Part shown: in pieces, positions 10,001-18,297 of the stretch
How the letters are laid out: every line of letters starts with the position of its first letter
How positions within the stretch are numbered: the first letter of the stretch is position 1
Source of the DNA: Coprobacter tertius
Lineage (GTDB): Bacteria > Bacteroidota > Bacteroidia > Bacteroidales > Coprobacteraceae
Assembly: GCF_024330105.1 (NCBI RefSeq)
Contig: NZ_JANDHW010000001.1
Coordinates: forward strand, 415,519 to 479,518
Reading direction: 5' to 3'
Length of the DNA: 64,000 nt
Position numbers and translations under genes: made by a program
Notes under the pieces: generated by a model
The model's database searches: none
Seen by the model: only the letters and a program-made list of their open reading frames with translations
What the model was told of the DNA's origin: nothing

Positions 10001-10310
10001 GGCTGGGATGCTAAAATCTAAAATTGTGGCGTGGATTTCAACTCCTGAGGTCGTATCCTGGTTTTCTCCTGATGTGAAAGTGTTGAATGAAGTAGAAATA
10101 TTGCGTTCTGACGGTATTTTTTATCGTCCCGATCGGGTAGTAATCGATAATGGTAAAACCGATGTGATTGATTATAAATTCGGTAATGTAGAGCGTGAGT
10201 CTTATAAGATACAAGTTTCTCGTTATGTATCGTTAATACGTGGAATGGGTTTCTCCGAAGTAAGAGGATATATCTGGTATGTCGAAATGAATAAAATAAT
10301 TCAAGTATAA
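7065..10310 (+). CDS. AddA/RecB-like UvrD-family helicase with C-terminal nuclease domain
   Basis: 1081 residues. Superfamily 1A helicase motifs run in order: Walker A RASAGSGKTYKL (residues 6-17), VTFTNKATAEMKRR (Ia), MIDEFQDTSNMQW (II), VGDVKQSIYRWR (III), IMTIHQSKGLEFKAVL (V) and VAFTRAKEELLLF (VI). The C-terminal ~150 residues hold a PD-(D/E)XK RecB-type nuclease: YGTLMHEILSRI, then RPDRVVID and DVIDYKFG. It should process double-strand DNA ends for recombination, as AddAB/RecBCD do. AddB normally sits beside addA; no AddB-like gene is adjacent here. Iron-sulfur cysteines are not evident. Annotation as exodeoxyribonuclease V subunit beta would be equivalent. Confidence 0.92.
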   Translation: MLKIYRASAGSGKTYKLALEYLKLLFASPADDAYRRILAVTFTNKATAEMKRRIVSRLFVLAHDAEHSEYFGDLLSETGLSPEELQKKASDVLYSLLHDYSSFNIDTIDRFFQQTTRAFTREIGLQGGYNLELDNNRILSEAVDRMLFELDDARNRDLLQWLLRFSEEKVENAESWNIRGDIETLSGEIFKESYKRYGDELRAVMEDKKALREYMKELAALRSLFEKTLKEVGDSALEVMHRNNLSPTDFKRKNTSPFRHFESWAAGIVKEPTATFMKLLQSVDEWYTRNDDPEIISCIRNAADDGLIQCVQNAVECFGWYPEYLTAIETSRYFYTLGILSDIDRHVREYEQEHNLLLLSDTTELLHRIIDGSDTPFVYEKIGTRIDNLMIDEFQDTSNMQWANFEPLFRDSLDRGNSNLIVGDVKQSIYRWRNSDWKLLSEGLNGSFDERQRTDDFLDTNWRSSAEIINFNNSIFSQSAVILQNTLNERIEEVAVSAGIDKSYRHKIIDAYEDICQHISPVNKNYHGHVELQFIDNDDDEIPWKQRVLDAIPTRLMSLQDQGIQLKDIVFLVRVKKEGQMIADKLLQCKAENTDPRYRYDIISDEALYLGNAPVVKLIIGVLRFLQMPDSDLNKALAAYELNAARPGVTSSEALVSCFAAIPGESLLDFLCDEEETLSSIRSLPLFELCEKIISKCPVRTEGDDVYVQAFQDMMLSYIDKHSADLASFLQWWDEWGKKKTISTPESQNAIRIMTIHQSKGLEFKAVLIPFCDWSIDNDSKHTHILWCRPGKPPFNRLPLVPVRYDTRLGKTIYAGDYFREKMQSYIDNLNLAYVAFTRAKEELLLFTPLPKNENNINSVSGLLYRCVTRAFDKETVHDCVDLTAGYDPETKRYELGLPHLTAPDKETEIEEMGMPVYKSYDFRERLQLRLYGKGYFGDRQERSYGTLMHEILSRIRYVADLDDALVPYILSGQIGKEQAGMLKSKIVAWISTPEVVSWFSPDVKVLNEVEILRSDGIFYRPDRVVIDNGKTDVIDYKFGNVERESYKIQVSRYVSLIRGMGFSEVRGYIWYVEMNKIIQV

Positions 10311-10312
10311 TA

Positions 10313-10352
10313 AAAAGAAACGCCGTGTAAAATTTTACACGGCGTTTCTTTT
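10313..10352. terminator. Bidirectional terminator between the AddA-like gene and rpmH
   Basis: A perfect 19-bp inverted repeat (10314-10332 with 10333-10351; core ACGCCGTGTAAAA) with A- and T-rich flanks. It lies between two convergent genes, so it can end transcription from both sides. Confidence 0.85.
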
Positions 10353-10374
10353 AAGCTATTTCTTTAAAAATATC

Positions 10375-10527
10375 TTATCCGTTGTATTCGTCAGATACAG
10401 TTAATTTTTTTCTGCCTTTGGCACGACGGCTGGCTAATACTCTGCGACCGTTAGCGGTAGCCATTCTCGAGCGAAAGCCATGTTTGTTCTTTCTCTTTCT
10501 GTTTGAGGGTTGAAATGTTCTCTTCAT
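10375..10527 (-). CDS. rpmH: 50S ribosomal protein L34
   Basis: A 50-residue gene shorter than common ORF cut-offs. It starts [18 protein letters not shown], continues [20 protein letters not shown] and ends in SDEYNG: the full L34 pattern with a short Bacteroidota C-terminal extension. It is a structural protein of the large ribosomal subunit near the tRNA exit region. It is divergent from efp, an arrangement common in Bacteroidetes, and ends at the shared terminator. A well-matched promoter lies 42-72 bp upstream. Confidence 0.97.
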   Translation of the reverse strand: MKRTFQPSNRKRKNKHGFRSRMATANGRRVLASRRAKGRKKLTVSDEYNG

Positions 10528-10568
10528 TACCGTATATTTTAATCGTTATTATTCAAAAATTCGGACTG

Positions 10569-10599
10569 CAAAAATAGACACTTTTTTTTAATAAACAAA
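10569..10599 (-). promoter_or_regulatory. rpmH promoter
   Basis: On the minus strand, TTTG (10596-10599) is followed after 19 bp by TATTTTTG (10569-10576): both Bacteroides promoter elements at the right spacing, giving a leader of about 35 nt. Confidence 0.75.
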
Positions 10600-10720
10600 C
10601 ACTTACCCTTTAAAATGCTGAAACTTTTTCATTTTTGTGCTTCTGTAAGAAGATCTTTATAACCCTATAACCCTTACAATTTTCCTTAACTACTCCTGCC
10701 GAAAAATGTTTCACCCATAC

Positions 10721-10751
10721 TTTCAATATATTACATTTTTTACTACCTTTG
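10721..10751 (+). promoter_or_regulatory. efp promoter
   Basis: TACCTTTG at 10744-10751 fits TAnnTTTG exactly; TTTC at 10721-10724, 19 bp upstream, is a one-base variant of TTTG. The predicted start near 10758 leaves a leader of about 90 nt before the efp ATG at 10850. It also rules out the longer open frame starting at 10706. Confidence 0.65.
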
Positions 10752-10849
10752 TCGCGCCACGTGTCTTATGCTGGCAATCAATACCTGTCGGAAGGTTTTT
10801 CGTTCAGGTGATCAGCGAAAATATATTAAAACAGATAAAGAATATTTTT

Positions 10850-11413
10850 ATGGCAACTACTGCAGATTTCAGAAATGGAATGTGTCTCGATATCGACGGC
10901 ACTTATTATTTTATTGTAGAATTTTTACATGTAAAACCCGGTAAAGGACCGGCTTTTGTACGTACAAAGCTGAGAAATGTCGTTACCGGACGTATTCTGG
11001 ATAAAACATGGAATGCAGGTGTAAAAGTGGAGGAAGTTCGTATCGAACGTCGTCCTTATCAGTTCTTATATAAAGATGATATGGGTTATAACTTTATGCA
11101 TACCGAGACTTACGAACAGGTATCTATCCCGGGAGAAAGTATCGAGGGAGTGCAGTTTTTGAAGGAAGGTGATGTTGTAGAAGCAATGGTACATGCTGCT
11201 TCGGATACGATACTTACATGCGAAATGCCCCCGAATGTTGTTCTTGAAGTGACTTATACCGAACCGGGTTTAAAGGGAGATACCGCAACAAATACATTGA
11301 AACCCGCGACAGTAGAAACAGGTGCCGAAGTGCGAGTTCCTCTTTTTATAAATGTAGGTGAAAAAATAAAGATCGATACTCGTACGGGCGATTATCTCGA
11401 ACGAGTAAGATAA
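10850..11413 (+). CDS. efp: Translation elongation factor P
   Basis: 187 residues. EF-P enters the ribosomal E site and relieves stalling at polyproline. Domain I carries the tip loop [18 protein letters not shown]32 of PGKGP is the residue modified in many bacteria. Domains II and III follow with [11 protein letters not shown] and ending [10 protein letters not shown]. Length is canonical. The frame is open upstream to 10706, but the ATG at 10850 gives the standard N-terminus [10 protein letters not shown] and lies downstream of the promoter. Confidence 0.97.
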   Translation: MATTADFRNGMCLDIDGTYYFIVEFLHVKPGKGPAFVRTKLRNVVTGRILDKTWNAGVKVEEVRIERRPYQFLYKDDMGYNFMHTETYEQVSIPGESIEGVQFLKEGDVVEAMVHAASDTILTCEMPPNVVLEVTYTEPGLKGDTATNTLKPATVETGAEVRVPLFINVGEKIKIDTRTGDYLERVR

Positions 11414-11440
11414 AATTTCTTTTCTTAAAACATATTTTTC

Positions 11441-11475
11441 GGGGATTTTTGTTTCTAACGAAAATCCCTGTTTTT
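11441..11475 (+). terminator. efp terminator
   Basis: GGGGATTTT pairs with AAAATCCCT around an 11-12 nt loop, followed by GTTTTTATTATT, 28 bp after the efp stop. Confidence 0.75.
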
Positions 11476-11571
11476 ATTATTGTGGCGTGGTTTTGTCGAA
11501 TGTTTCTGTTTAATCAATTGCTTTTTTTATTCGGCGTGAAAATTACAGAATACTCCAATAAAAACGGATAT

Positions 11572-11619
11572 AATATAATCTGCTTATGGCAGAATAGTCT
11601 GCCATAAGCAGATTATATT
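11572..11619. terminator. Perfect 22-bp hairpin, terminator for the minus-strand small gene
   Basis: 11572-11593 and 11598-11619 are exact inverted repeats with a 4-nt loop (ATAG); the core is CTGCTTATGGCAGA. It lies 19 bp past the stop of the helical small gene and faces the efp terminator. The AT-rich outer stem could serve either direction. Confidence 0.7.
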
Positions 11620-11637
11620 TTTTACAGGGACTTCCGG

Positions 11638-11877
11638 TTATTTCTCATCCGGATCTTTTTTTGTTGAATGAATCTTTTGGTTGATAGAATCGGCTACCTG
11701 AGAACCGGCTTGTTTAATGACTTCTATTGTTTCCGTTGCCTTTTCTTTTACGGTTTCGACAATATCGCCTGCTTTATCCTTAAGTTGGTCTTTTTTGAGT
11801 TTGGCCTGTGCTTTAGTAATGTCGGCCATGTCTTCAAGCTGCTCTTTGGCGTTGCTCACTTTTCTTTCGGCATCCAT
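11638..11877 (-). CDS. Small charged helical protein, CsbD/YtxH-like
   Basis: 79 residues, almost wholly Lys/Glu/Asp/Ala-rich amphipathic helix with no hydrophobic segment and no cysteine. Repeats such as KEKATETIEVIKQAG and KDKAGDIVETVKEK recall CsbD-like or LEA-like stress proteins, but I cannot assign a family firmly. It is expressed alone, followed by a strong hairpin. It is expected to be cytosolic; a role in stress is inference from composition only. Confidence 0.65.
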   Translation of the reverse strand: MDAERKVSNAKEQLEDMADITKAQAKLKKDQLKDKAGDIVETVKEKATETIEVIKQAGSQVADSINQKIHSTKKDPDEK

Positions 11878-12011
11878 AATCTATGTTTTTTATTTATTAA
11901 TGACTATGATTTATTACGTTTATACTATGAAAAAAGTTTGTGAGATTAAGGTTCTTTGTAGCTCTATTCGCAACTTTTATATAACATTTCCCGATTATGC
12001 AAAAAGTGTTG

Positions 12012-12019
12012 TATCTTTG
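12012..12019 (+). promoter_or_regulatory. -7 element of queC promoter
   Basis: TATCTTTG fits TAnnTTTG. The predicted start near 12026 gives a queC leader of about 130 nt. I searched the leader by eye for a preQ1 riboswitch and did not find its conserved core. Confidence 0.5.
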
Positions 12020-12155
12020 TCGGTAGAAGGAGTATCTTCCGTGTGCTTGAACACCACGTAAAAAACAAGATAATTACTGCCGATTTATATTATGGTCACC
12101 TGTTTCGTACTCGGGAAATTTCCTTCCATACAATTCTATTTTAATAATATCGAAT

Positions 12156-12836
12156 ATGGAACAGAAAAAAAAAGCATTGGTTTGTTTTTCGGGAGGACAA
12201 GATTCTACCACGTGTCTTTATTGGGCGCTTGCTCATTTCGATGAGGTTTATGCAGTCAGTTTCGTATATGGGCAAAAACATTCGTTAGAAGTAGAAATGG
12301 CTCATAAGATTGCCGATAAGGCAGGAGTCCCTTTTGAGGTGCTCGATGTATCGCTGATGGCTCAAATGACTGATAATTCGCTGACGAATCCGGCTGTTGT
12401 AATGGATGAGGAAAAACCGGATAATACATATCCTAATACATTTGTGCCCGGCCGTAATATGGTATTTCTTACTTTCGCCGCTATTATTGCTTTTCAAAAA
12501 GGAATACAAAATTTGGTTACAGGTGTTTCGCAAGCTGATTTTAGCGGATATCCTGATTGCCGGGATACTTTTATACGGTCATTGAATGTCTCTTTGAATT
12601 TGGCAATGGATTACCCGTTTACAATACATACGCCGCTGATGTGGCTCGACAAAGAAGCAGTATGGGCGCTTTCTGATGAATTAGGCGTTTTTGATTTGGT
12701 GCGTTACGAAACACTGACTTGTTATAATGGTATCCCGGGAGACGGATGCGGGCGTTGTCCGGCTTGTAAATTGAGGCGTAAGGGACTTGAAAATTATTTA
12801 AGCACAAAGAAAAAGGGGAGAGTACAAAAGGTCTAA
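12156..12836 (+). CDS. queC: 7-cyano-7-deazaguanine synthase QueC
   Basis: 226 residues. QueC turns 7-carboxy-7-deazaguanine into preQ0 with ATP and ammonia in the queuosine pathway. Seen: the PP-loop SGGQDS at residues 12-17, the [10 protein letters not shown] segment, and the zinc site C189, C198, C201, C204 ([17 protein letters not shown]). Length is standard. Other queuosine genes (queD, queE, queF) are not in the neighbourhood, so this gene stands alone after a 130-nt leader. Confidence 0.96.
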   Translation: MEQKKKALVCFSGGQDSTTCLYWALAHFDEVYAVSFVYGQKHSLEVEMAHKIADKAGVPFEVLDVSLMAQMTDNSLTNPAVVMDEEKPDNTYPNTFVPGRNMVFLTFAAIIAFQKGIQNLVTGVSQADFSGYPDCRDTFIRSLNVSLNLAMDYPFTIHTPLMWLDKEAVWALSDELGVFDLVRYETLTCYNGIPGDGCGRCPACKLRRKGLENYLSTKKKGRVQKV

Positions 12837-12925
12837 TTTGCTAAACTGGCATGATTTTCAGATAGGAAAGATGATTATTCGACATATTTCTTTTACCTTT
12901 AACCCGTAAATACAAAATTATTGCT

Positions 12926-13882
12926 ATGCCTTTTTTTTCGGTTATCGTACCGGTTTATAACCGGCCTGATGAGATAAACGAGTTGCTCGAAACCCTTACC
13001 CGGCAAACCGATCTCGATTTTGAGGTTATTGTCGTGGAGGATGGTTCTTCACGACGCTGTGAAGATATCGTAAAGTTTTATGATGGGGTACTCGATATTA
13101 CTTATTATGAAAAAACGAATACCGGACCCGGAGGTACACGCAATTACGGGGCACAACGGGCTAATGGTGAATATTTTGTTTTTTTCGATTCGGACTGCCT
13201 GATTCCCGAAGGTTATTTTTCGGCAGTTAAGCATTTCCTGAAAAATAATTATGTCGATTTGTATGGAGGACCGGATCGGGAACACCGTTCTTTTTCTCCG
13301 ATTCAAAAGGCTATAAATTATTCGATGACGGCTATGTTGACGACTGGAGGAATTCGAGGTAAGAAAACATCGATGGAAAAATTTAATCCTCGTAGTTTCA
13401 ATATGGGAATATCCAAAAGAGCTTTTGATACGGTAGGTGGTTTTTCAGGGATGAGGGCCGGAGAAGATATCGATATGAGTTTGCGTATCAGAAATGCCGG
13501 TTTCGAGAGTGCGCTTATTTCCGAAGCGTTCGTTTATCACAAACGTCGAGTCGATTTCGGTTCGTTTTTTTGCCAGGTGAAAGCGTTTGGGGGAGCACGA
13601 ATCGATTTATTCCGTAAGTATCCGTACTCATTGAAACCGGTGCATCTTTTGCCGGCTGTATTTGTTCTCGGAACAGTTTTCTTGATCGTTTTTTCTTTTT
13701 TTCAGCTTTGGGCATTATTGCCTCTCGGACTTTATTTCTTCGGTATATTTGTTGAATCGTTGTGGATGAACCGGAGTGTTTATATCGCTATACTTTCGAT
13801 ACCTGCTGCTGTCATACAGTTGGGTGGATATGGGATCGGATTTCTGAATGCGGCTTTTAAGAAATTGGTGTTAAATAAATGA
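12926..13882 (+). CDS. Family 2 glycosyltransferase with C-terminal membrane segments
   Basis: 318 residues. A GT-A fold begins at once with FFSVIVPVYNRPDEINELL, then VVEDGSS (nucleotide-sugar binding), FFDSDCLIP (the D-x-D metal site), GAGEDIDMSLR-type acceptor motif AGEDIDMSL, and KRRVDF. Two hydrophobic helices near residues 240-300 anchor it to the inner membrane. It probably adds a sugar to a lipid-linked or surface glycan; donor and acceptor are unknown. It lies 16 bp before radC in the same direction. Confidence 0.9.
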   Translation: MPFFSVIVPVYNRPDEINELLETLTRQTDLDFEVIVVEDGSSRRCEDIVKFYDGVLDITYYEKTNTGPGGTRNYGAQRANGEYFVFFDSDCLIPEGYFSAVKHFLKNNYVDLYGGPDREHRSFSPIQKAINYSMTAMLTTGGIRGKKTSMEKFNPRSFNMGISKRAFDTVGGFSGMRAGEDIDMSLRIRNAGFESALISEAFVYHKRRVDFGSFFCQVKAFGGARIDLFRKYPYSLKPVHLLPAVFVLGTVFLIVFSFFQLWALLPLGLYFFGIFVESLWMNRSVYIAILSIPAAVIQLGGYGIGFLNAAFKKLVLNK

Positions 13883-13897
13883 TTCATTCGTTTTTTT

Positions 13898-14596
13898 ATG
13901 AATTGCAAGGAGAAATTAAGTATCTCCCGGTGGGCGGAAGAAGACCGTCCTCGGGAAAAAATGTTATCTAAAGGGATTAAAACATTAACTAATGCCGAGT
14001 TGATTGCGATTCTTATCGGGTCGGGAAATATTCGTGAATCGGCAGTCGAGTTGTCTCAACGTATCCTTAACAGTGTAGATGATAGTCTTAATCAATTAGG
14101 GAAGCTAAGTGTAAACGATTTGACCGAACCTTTCGACGGAATCGGTCAGGCAAAAGCGATCAGTATAATTGCTGCTCTCGAGTTGGGACGCCGGCGTAAA
14201 AGCGAAGAAATCGTACAACGTAAAAAAATAACCTGTAGCGAAGATGCTTATCGATTATTATATGCAAGTTTGGTGGATTTACCTTATGAGGAGTTTTGGG
14301 TAATATTTCTGAATCCGGCAAATCGTATATTGTGCACTCAAAAAGTGAGTCAAGGAGGTACGTCCTTTACATCAGTAGATGTAAAGCTGGTTCTGAAACC
14401 GGCAATAGAAAAACAAGCCTCTTCTATCGTGTTATGTCATAATCATCCTTCGAATAATCGTCAACCCAGCCAAGCCGACCGTCAACTGACTAAAAAAATA
14501 AAAGAAGGAGCCGCACTACTAGACATACGTATTCTCGATCATATCATTGTTTGCGATGACGGTTATTATAGTTTTGCCGATGAAGGGATTATTTGA
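13898..14596 (+). CDS. radC: RadC-family JAB/MPN domain protein
   Basis: 232 residues. An N-terminal helix-hairpin-helix region (LSVNDLTEPFDGIGQAKA) precedes a JAMM metallo-domain with H181, H183 and D194 in LCHNHPSNNRQPSQAD. The family is named for DNA repair, but its function is unproven; a nuclease or isopeptidase-like activity has been proposed. This is the chromosomal full-length type with the N-terminal UPF0758 domain, not the short mobile-element type. It probably shares a transcript with the glycosyltransferase and ends at a strong hairpin. Confidence 0.93.
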   Translation: MNCKEKLSISRWAEEDRPREKMLSKGIKTLTNAELIAILIGSGNIRESAVELSQRILNSVDDSLNQLGKLSVNDLTEPFDGIGQAKAISIIAALELGRRRKSEEIVQRKKITCSEDAYRLLYASLVDLPYEEFWVIFLNPANRILCTQKVSQGGTSFTSVDVKLVLKPAIEKQASSIVLCHNHPSNNRQPSQADRQLTKKIKEGAALLDIRILDHIIVCDDGYYSFADEGII

Positions 14597-14608
14597 TGAT
14601 TGGGTATT

Positions 14609-14650
14609 AAGAAAATGGCGAATTTTACAAGTAAAATTCGCCATTTTCTT
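14609..14650. terminator. Bidirectional terminator between radC and dsbD
   Basis: A 20-bp perfect inverted repeat (14609-14628 with 14631-14650; core ATGGCGAATTTTAC) with A/T-rich outer stem between convergent genes. Confidence 0.85.
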
Positions 14651-14662
14651 ATAGTTGCGTTT

Positions 14663-16708
14663 TTATTCTTTTTCTTTGTAACTTTTTAATCCGCTTTTCA
14701 GAAATTGTACATATTTCGGAACATTTTCATTGTATGAATATGAGCCGGCTAACGGTTCTCCTTCGTTATCGAGCAGTACGTAAAAAGGCTGTGCATTGGC
14801 ACCGAATTTATGACGTTGCAAATAACTCCATTTATCACCAATTGTTTTTAATGTGCGTTGTTTACCATTTTCGGTAACTTTAATCGGTTCTTTCAGAGGA
14901 GTCTTATCATCTACCATTAGCGTAATAAGCACATAATCGTTATCTATGATCGATTTTACTGAAGGATCACTCCATACAGCTGCTTCCATTTTACGGCAGT
15001 TTACGCAACCGTATCCTGAAAAATCGATCATTACGGGTTTTCCTTTTTCTTTTGCATAAGCCATACCGGCGTCATAATCTTCATATTTGGCATGTACTTC
15101 TTGGTCGTATAGATTAAAATCCTGGGTACGCAAGGGGGGAGTAAATGCACTGATCGCTTTTAGCGGGGCTCCCCAAAGACCTGGTAGCATATATACGGCA
15201 AAGGAGAATGATATAATTGCCAGAAATAAACGGGGAGTTGAAATATGTTTAAGATCGCTGTCGTGAGGCAATTTCAGTTTTCCCAATAAATATACCCCCA
15301 AAAGCATGAATATGACAATCCATAGGGAAACGAAAACTTCCCGGTCGAGTATTCGCCAACCATAGGCCAAATCGGCTACTGATAAGAATTTAAGGGCAAG
15401 GGCCAGTTCGAGAAACCCTAATACAACTTTTACCGAGTTTAACCAGCCTCCCGATTTAGGCATCGATTGTAGCCATGATGGAAAGATCGCGAACAAGGAA
15501 AAAGGAATAGCTAATGCGACGGCAAATCCAGTCATCCCGATAGCGGGAGCTGTGATGCTACCCGATGATGCTGCTTCTACCAGTAGAGTCCCGATAATGG
15601 GGCCGGTACAAGAAAAAGATACCAATGTAAGAGTGAATGCCATAAAAAATATGCTCAATATCCCTGATGTGGAATCGGCTTTACTGTCGAGTTTTGTTGT
15701 CCACGATGCCGGCAGAGTGAGCTCGAATGCACCGAAAAAAGAAACGGCGAATAAAACGAGCAATGCAAAGAATATAATATTGAAGACCGCATTGGTCGCC
15801 ATATCATTTAAGGCACTGGCTCCGAATAGAATTGTAATAATGAGCCCTAAAAGAACATATATAACAATGATCGACAGCCCATAGGTCATAGCGGCTCGTA
15901 TCGATTTGCGGCGGTCTTTATTTCGTTTTAGGAAGAAACTTACTGTCATCGGTATCATGGGCCATACACAGGGGGTGACCAAAGCGAGCAAGCCGCCTCC
16001 GAAACCGGTAAGGAAAATCCAAAATAAACTGGAACTGTTGTGGGATTCATTGCCCTCATATGCATTTAGTTCTTCAATTACAGGGGTCCATAAATCATTA
16101 TCTGTATTTTGTTTTAAAATGACTGTATTTGTTACATCCGAAGTATCTATTGGAGATGTAGTCGTATCTTTTATATCGGCTTTTTCAGTCGTTTTTGTAG
16201 TTTCTTCGGAGGTCTCGGCGATAGCGGGAGTCGCCGTTTTTGATTTAGTCGTTTGAGCTCTTTTTCCTGTAAATGTGAATGATTCGGAAGTCGGCGGTAA
16301 ACAATTTTTATCGTTACAAAGCATGTAATTAACATCTCCGGTAATAGTAAATACGGGATCGGTAACTTTTATTTTTTGTATAAAAGAAATTTCATTCTCG
16401 AACCATGTAAGTTCCATTTCGAAATTAGGGTCGTATTTATGTATCGGTTCTCTCGTAGGAGTTACTTTACCGACCAATTCGGCACCTTTTATTTCCGAAA
16501 ATGTAAAGGTGGTAGAACTGGGTCCGTTTTCGGGAATGTGCTGACCGTAAAGATGCCATCCTTTATCTAATTTGGCCGTGAAAACAAGTTCTTGTTCATT
16601 TTCGCCGGTCTCTTTTACATTAAAACTCCATTTTAATGGATCCAGTATTTGTGCATTTATTAAAATACATAAACTCAGGAACAGAGCAGAGCAGAAAAAT
16701 CGTTTCAT
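14663..16708 (-). CDS. dsbD: Thiol:disulfide interchange protein DsbD
   Basis: 681 residues. DsbD carries electrons from cytosolic thioredoxin across the inner membrane to periplasmic reductases. Order seen: signal peptide; an N-terminal alpha-type domain (WHLYGQHIPENGPSS, then a CNDKNCLPP cysteine pair); an acidic Thr-rich linker (about residues 150-210); eight membrane helices with the cysteine motifs LVTPCVWPM and SFSCTGPIIG; and a C-terminal thioredoxin domain with C568-x-x-C571 in GYGCVNCRK. It is a complete three-domain protein. Transcribed alone, it converges on radC. Confidence 0.93.
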   Translation of the reverse strand: MKRFFCSALFLSLCILINAQILDPLKWSFNVKETGENEQELVFTAKLDKGWHLYGQHIPENGPSSTTFTFSEIKGAELVGKVTPTREPIHKYDPNFEMELTWFENEISFIQKIKVTDPVFTITGDVNYMLCNDKNCLPPTSESFTFTGKRAQTTKSKTATPAIAETSEETTKTTEKADIKDTTTSPIDTSDVTNTVILKQNTDNDLWTPVIEELNAYEGNESHNSSSLFWIFLTGFGGGLLALVTPCVWPMIPMTVSFFLKRNKDRRKSIRAAMTYGLSIIVIYVLLGLIITILFGASALNDMATNAVFNIIFFALLVLFAVSFFGAFELTLPASWTTKLDSKADSTSGILSIFFMAFTLTLVSFSCTGPIIGTLLVEAASSGSITAPAIGMTGFAVALAIPFSLFAIFPSWLQSMPKSGGWLNSVKVVLGFLELALALKFLSVADLAYGWRILDREVFVSLWIVIFMLLGVYLLGKLKLPHDSDLKHISTPRLFLAIISFSFAVYMLPGLWGAPLKAISAFTPPLRTQDFNLYDQEVHAKYEDYDAGMAYAKEKGKPVMIDFSGYGCVNCRKMEAAVWSDPSVKSIIDNDYVLITLMVDDKTPLKEPIKVTENGKQRTLKTIGDKWSYLQRHKFGANAQPFYVLLDNEGEPLAGSYSYNENVPKYVQFLKSGLKSYKEKE

Positions 16709-16785
16709 TTTGTATGTGTTGTTGTTAATAAAAAATAGGTATTGAGAAAAATTAGGTGCAAGTTATGTATTTTTATGCTATCGGC

Positions 16786-16793
16786 CAAATTTA
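16786..16793 (-). promoter_or_regulatory. -7 element of dsbD promoter
   Basis: TAAATTTG on the minus strand, 77 bp upstream of the dsbD ATG; no -33 element at the usual distance. Confidence 0.4.
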
Positions 16794-16858
16794 TACATAG
16801 GTAAACAAATAAGGGTATGATCTCTTCGGTGATTGTTTGATGGAAGATAATATGTATT

Positions 16859-17674
16859 TTAATGTCTTTCTTGATCGTGTTTCTTAAAAAGATCTATCAT
16901 ATCGAATACGGTTGGGTTGTGTATCGATAAACCACCATCGGCGACGATAGTTTGTCCTGTGACATACCGGGAATCTTCCGAACCTAAAAATGCTACTATA
17001 GATGCGATATCTTCCGGTTCTCCCAAATAGTTGGTGGCCGATTCTTTCAAGAAAAGTTCCCGAATGTTATCCGGTAAATATTTTATGGCAGAAGGACTCA
17101 GTACGAGCCCGGGAGCAATCGCGTTGCAGCGGATATTTTTTTCTCCCATTTGTGTTGCAACATATTTTGTAAAATTTATTACTCCGGCTTTACTTGCTCC
17201 GTATAGAGTACCTCGGAAATCGGCTGTTATACCGCTGATAGAAGCGATGTTTACGAAAACGCCTCCTCCTTGCTTCTCCATATGCGGGATGCAGAGTTGG
17301 GTGAGATACATACAGCATCTCAGGTTAAGGTGGAACAGTTCATCGAAATAGGAGATATCCATATCGGCGATATCGAGATCCCGGCTGAGATCGTTTCCTC
17401 CGACATTATTTACAAGTAAATCGATATGTTTATATTCTTTTACGACAAAGTCGATGAGCGTTTTGCAACTGTTTAGTTCTACTGCCGAGAAGAAAACGGC
17501 TTTTACGTTTGCACCTTCATCCTGTAACTTTTTTTCGAGTTTCAAAGCGCGTTCGTGTGAGAAATCGGCGATAACGACAGTGGCTCCTTCATTTACCAAT
17601 CTTCTTACACAAGCTTCTCCTATTCCGCTGGCTCCTCCGGTAACAATAGCGGTTTTATTATCAAATCTTTTCAT
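16859..17674 (-). CDS. Short-chain dehydrogenase/reductase
   Basis: 271 residues, classical SDR. Cofactor motif TGGASGIG at residues 12-19, NNVGG near 89-93, catalytic S145/S147, Y158 and K162 in LYGASKAG, and the C-terminal VTGQTIVADGG. Asp37 after the second strand suggests NAD(H) preference. The reaction is likely oxidation or reduction of a hydroxyl group on a small molecule; the substrate cannot be inferred. It stands alone. Confidence 0.9.
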   Translation of the reverse strand: MKRFDNKTAIVTGGASGIGEACVRRLVNEGATVVIADFSHERALKLEKKLQDEGANVKAVFFSAVELNSCKTLIDFVVKEYKHIDLLVNNVGGNDLSRDLDIADMDISYFDELFHLNLRCCMYLTQLCIPHMEKQGGGVFVNIASISGITADFRGTLYGASKAGVINFTKYVATQMGEKNIRCNAIAPGLVLSPSAIKYLPDNIRELFLKESATNYLGEPEDIASIVAFLGSEDSRYVTGQTIVADGGLSIHNPTVFDMIDLFKKHDQERH

Positions 17675-17877
17675 TGTTCATAATTTAAGTTTATCGAAAA
17701 AAGGTCTTTTATAGAATATGAAAACTTCTAAAAATAAACATTATGAAAGCTTTTATGTTTAAACTGAGAGATGTTTTAGAGGAGTAAATAAACAACTTTA
17801 ACGATAAAAGAAAAGGATTTTTCTGATATTTGTCTCGGATAATATTTTATAATAAATAATCTGAACTTTTAAGAAAA

Positions 17878-18291
17878 ATGGCAACACTAAAACAAAAGGC
17901 TTCTGAGATTTTAGATCGTTGTAAGGTTGTAAATCTTGCATCTGTGACCTTCGATGGTTATCCTCGACCGGTACCTGTAAGTAAACTCAAAAATGACGGG
18001 ATAATGCATATTTGGATTTCGACCGGTAGCAATTCTGAAAAAACGAAATATTTTCGTAAAAATAAAAAGGCGGGTTTATCCTTTTTCGAGGAAGGAAATA
18101 GTGTTGTTCTTATCGGACAAGTGAAAATTGTAACCGATATCAAAATCAAACGAGAACTTTTTAGTGATTGGATGTTGGCTCATTTTCCTAGAGGAGTTGA
18201 TGATCCCGAATATTGTATTCTTGAATTTGAGGCCGAAGAAGCCACTTTCTGGATCGATCGAAAGTTTGTTCATCGGCGTACTCGTTTATAG
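17878..18291 (+). CDS. Pyridoxamine 5'-phosphate oxidase-like flavin protein
   Basis: 137 residues with a split beta-barrel pattern: VNLASVTFDGYPRPVPVSK, then IWISTGSNSEKTKYFRKN, SFFEEGNSVVLIGQV and a C-terminal WIDRKFVHRR. This is the small general-stress/FMN-binding group, not true PdxH, which is longer and has other motifs. It probably binds FMN or F420 and acts as a small-molecule reductase. It is convergent with the TspO gene, with only 6 bp between stops. Confidence 0.8.
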   Translation: MATLKQKASEILDRCKVVNLASVTFDGYPRPVPVSKLKNDGIMHIWISTGSNSEKTKYFRKNKKAGLSFFEEGNSVVLIGQVKIVTDIKIKRELFSDWMLAHFPRGVDDPEYCILEFEAEEATFWIDRKFVHRRTRL

Positions 18292-18297
18292 CGGTAT

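Noticed and set aside
10706..10849. Long upstream start for efp
   Set aside because: This part precedes or overlaps the predicted promoter and has no EF-P conservation; the ATG at 10850 gives the family N-terminus.
12020..12155. preQ1 riboswitch before queC
   Set aside because: The leader is long enough, but the conserved aptamer core was not found by eye.
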